This document shows, one piece after another, positions 63,608-64,000 of a stretch of DNA of 64,000 nucleotides; position 1 is the stretch's first letter; each line of letters begins with the position of its first letter. The position numbers were made by a program, and so were the translations under genes. Below the pieces are notes generated by a model that saw only the letters and a list, made by a program, of their open reading frames with translations, was not told the origin of the DNA and made no database searches. The stretch covers positions 310,001-374,000 of the forward strand of contig JAPFBE010000033.1 of the NCBI GenBank assembly GCA_034336665.1. The letters run 5' to 3'. The stretch is from Luscinia megarhynchos. Taxonomy: Eukaryota; Chordata; Aves; Passeriformes; Turdidae.

Positions 63608-64000
63608 AGTCCCATGGAAATGCAATTTGCTACAGCACAAGCAACTGAAGTTGATTGGTCAAATATTAGAATGGAATTATCCAGAAGCAGAGAATGTCCT
63701 GCAATTGGAACAGGTGATATTGCAATGCCAGTCAATTATGACCCACAGGGACAGAATCCGAGATGGCAAAAGCTGAATCACGATATAGTGAAAGATTTAA
63801 TCAAAGCAATCAGAGACTATGGCTTGGGATCTTCATATTTCAAACAACTTTTAAAAGGTGTTTTTACAGAATATGACTTGACTCCACACGATGTGAGATC
63901 ACTCGTGTCACTGATTCTCACAGACACACAAGTGCTCATCTGGGACAACAGATGGAGGAGAGCTTTACAAGAGCTGTGAAACAGATATCAGGGAGGACCA
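63608..64000 (+). pseudogene. gag: ERVK-7 gag, capsid N-terminal domain (partial)
   Basis: In the same frame as 62987-63607: IAMPVNYDPQGQNPRWQKLN, HDIVKDLIKAIRDYGLGSSY, FTEYDLTPHDVRSLVSLILT and VLIWDNRWRRALQEL, then a TGA at 63977. These are the helices of a betaretrovirus-like capsid N-terminal domain and align well with ERVK-1 and ERVK-5. The capsid C-terminal domain would lie beyond the window. Confidence 0.85.

Larger units (their letters stand above)
60910..64000 (+). mobile_element. ERVK-7: 5' LTR and gag, continuing past the window
   Basis: LTR, exact asparagine-tRNA primer site, leader, matrix, a long GC-rich linker and capsid. The element runs off the right edge, so pro, pol, env and 3' LTR cannot be judged. 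Capsid and matrix style are betaretrovirus-like. At least two frame changes and one stop break gag. With an undamaged primer site it looks younger than ERVK-1 or gamma ERV 1 and 2. Confidence 0.87.

Overview
This is vertebrate DNA, almost certainly avian: CR1 LINE fragments, avian-type LTRs, bird-like beta-, gamma- and ERVL-type endogenous retrovirus (ERV) genes, and no intact host gene. I recognise more than 30 LTRs or LTR pieces and at least nine ERV bodies, many inserted into one another. Such density fits the W chromosome or a heterochromatic or unplaced scaffold of a bird, but that placement is inference; nothing here names the chromosome or species. Families carry private letters (LTR-A to LTR-Q) so that copies can be cross-referenced; these are not database names. 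Every viral gene has stops, frameshifts, deletions or missing domains, so none can encode a working virus.

Layout. 1-4.1 kb: CR1 scraps, a gamma-type LTR-H, and LTR-B inserted in LTR-C. 4.1-11.1 kb: a decayed betaretrovirus-like provirus on the minus strand (ERVK-1: LTR, gag, dUTPase-protease, pol, env TM, partial LTR). 11.1-12.2 kb: unique DNA with one exon-like stretch. 12.2-14.3 kb: 3' end of another minus-strand ERVK (ERVK-2) with env and an open cysteine-rich ORF. 15-20 kb: LTRs C, G, J, M and a B variant. 20.2-26.6 kb: plus-strand ERVK-3 gag-pro-pol cut by LTR-B, an assembly gap, LTR-D and LTR-E. 26.6-31.4 kb: minus-strand ERVK-4 cut by LTR-G. 31.4-40.2 kb: mostly solo LTRs (A, B, J, C, I, E, G) plus a CR1. 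40.2-42.5 kb: gamma-type ERV 5' half. 42.6-45.4 kb: a minus-strand ERVK-5 in which gag is joined directly to env with pol absent. 45.4-47.4 kb: LTR-D and a minus-strand gamma ERV 5' end. 47.4-53.6 kb: an ERVL-like gag-pol (LTR-B at its 5' end, serine-tRNA-like primer site) that runs in frame into a 5'-truncated ERVK-6 with its own 3' LTR. 53.6-60.9 kb: LTRs K, Q, K, unique DNA, and a CR1 carrying a long AGAAG array. 60.9-64 kb: 5' LTR, an exact asparagine-tRNA primer site and gag of ERVK-7, which leaves the window.

Best leads: two perfectly complementary segment pairs in interleaved (pseudoknot or switch) order in the ERVL leader; the open 187-codon cysteine-rich frame overlapping an env start; the assembly gap whose edges look like the target-site duplication of a hidden LTR insertion; the pol-less gag-env element whose LTR differs at one base from another LTR 7 kb away; and the in-frame ERVL/ERVK junction.
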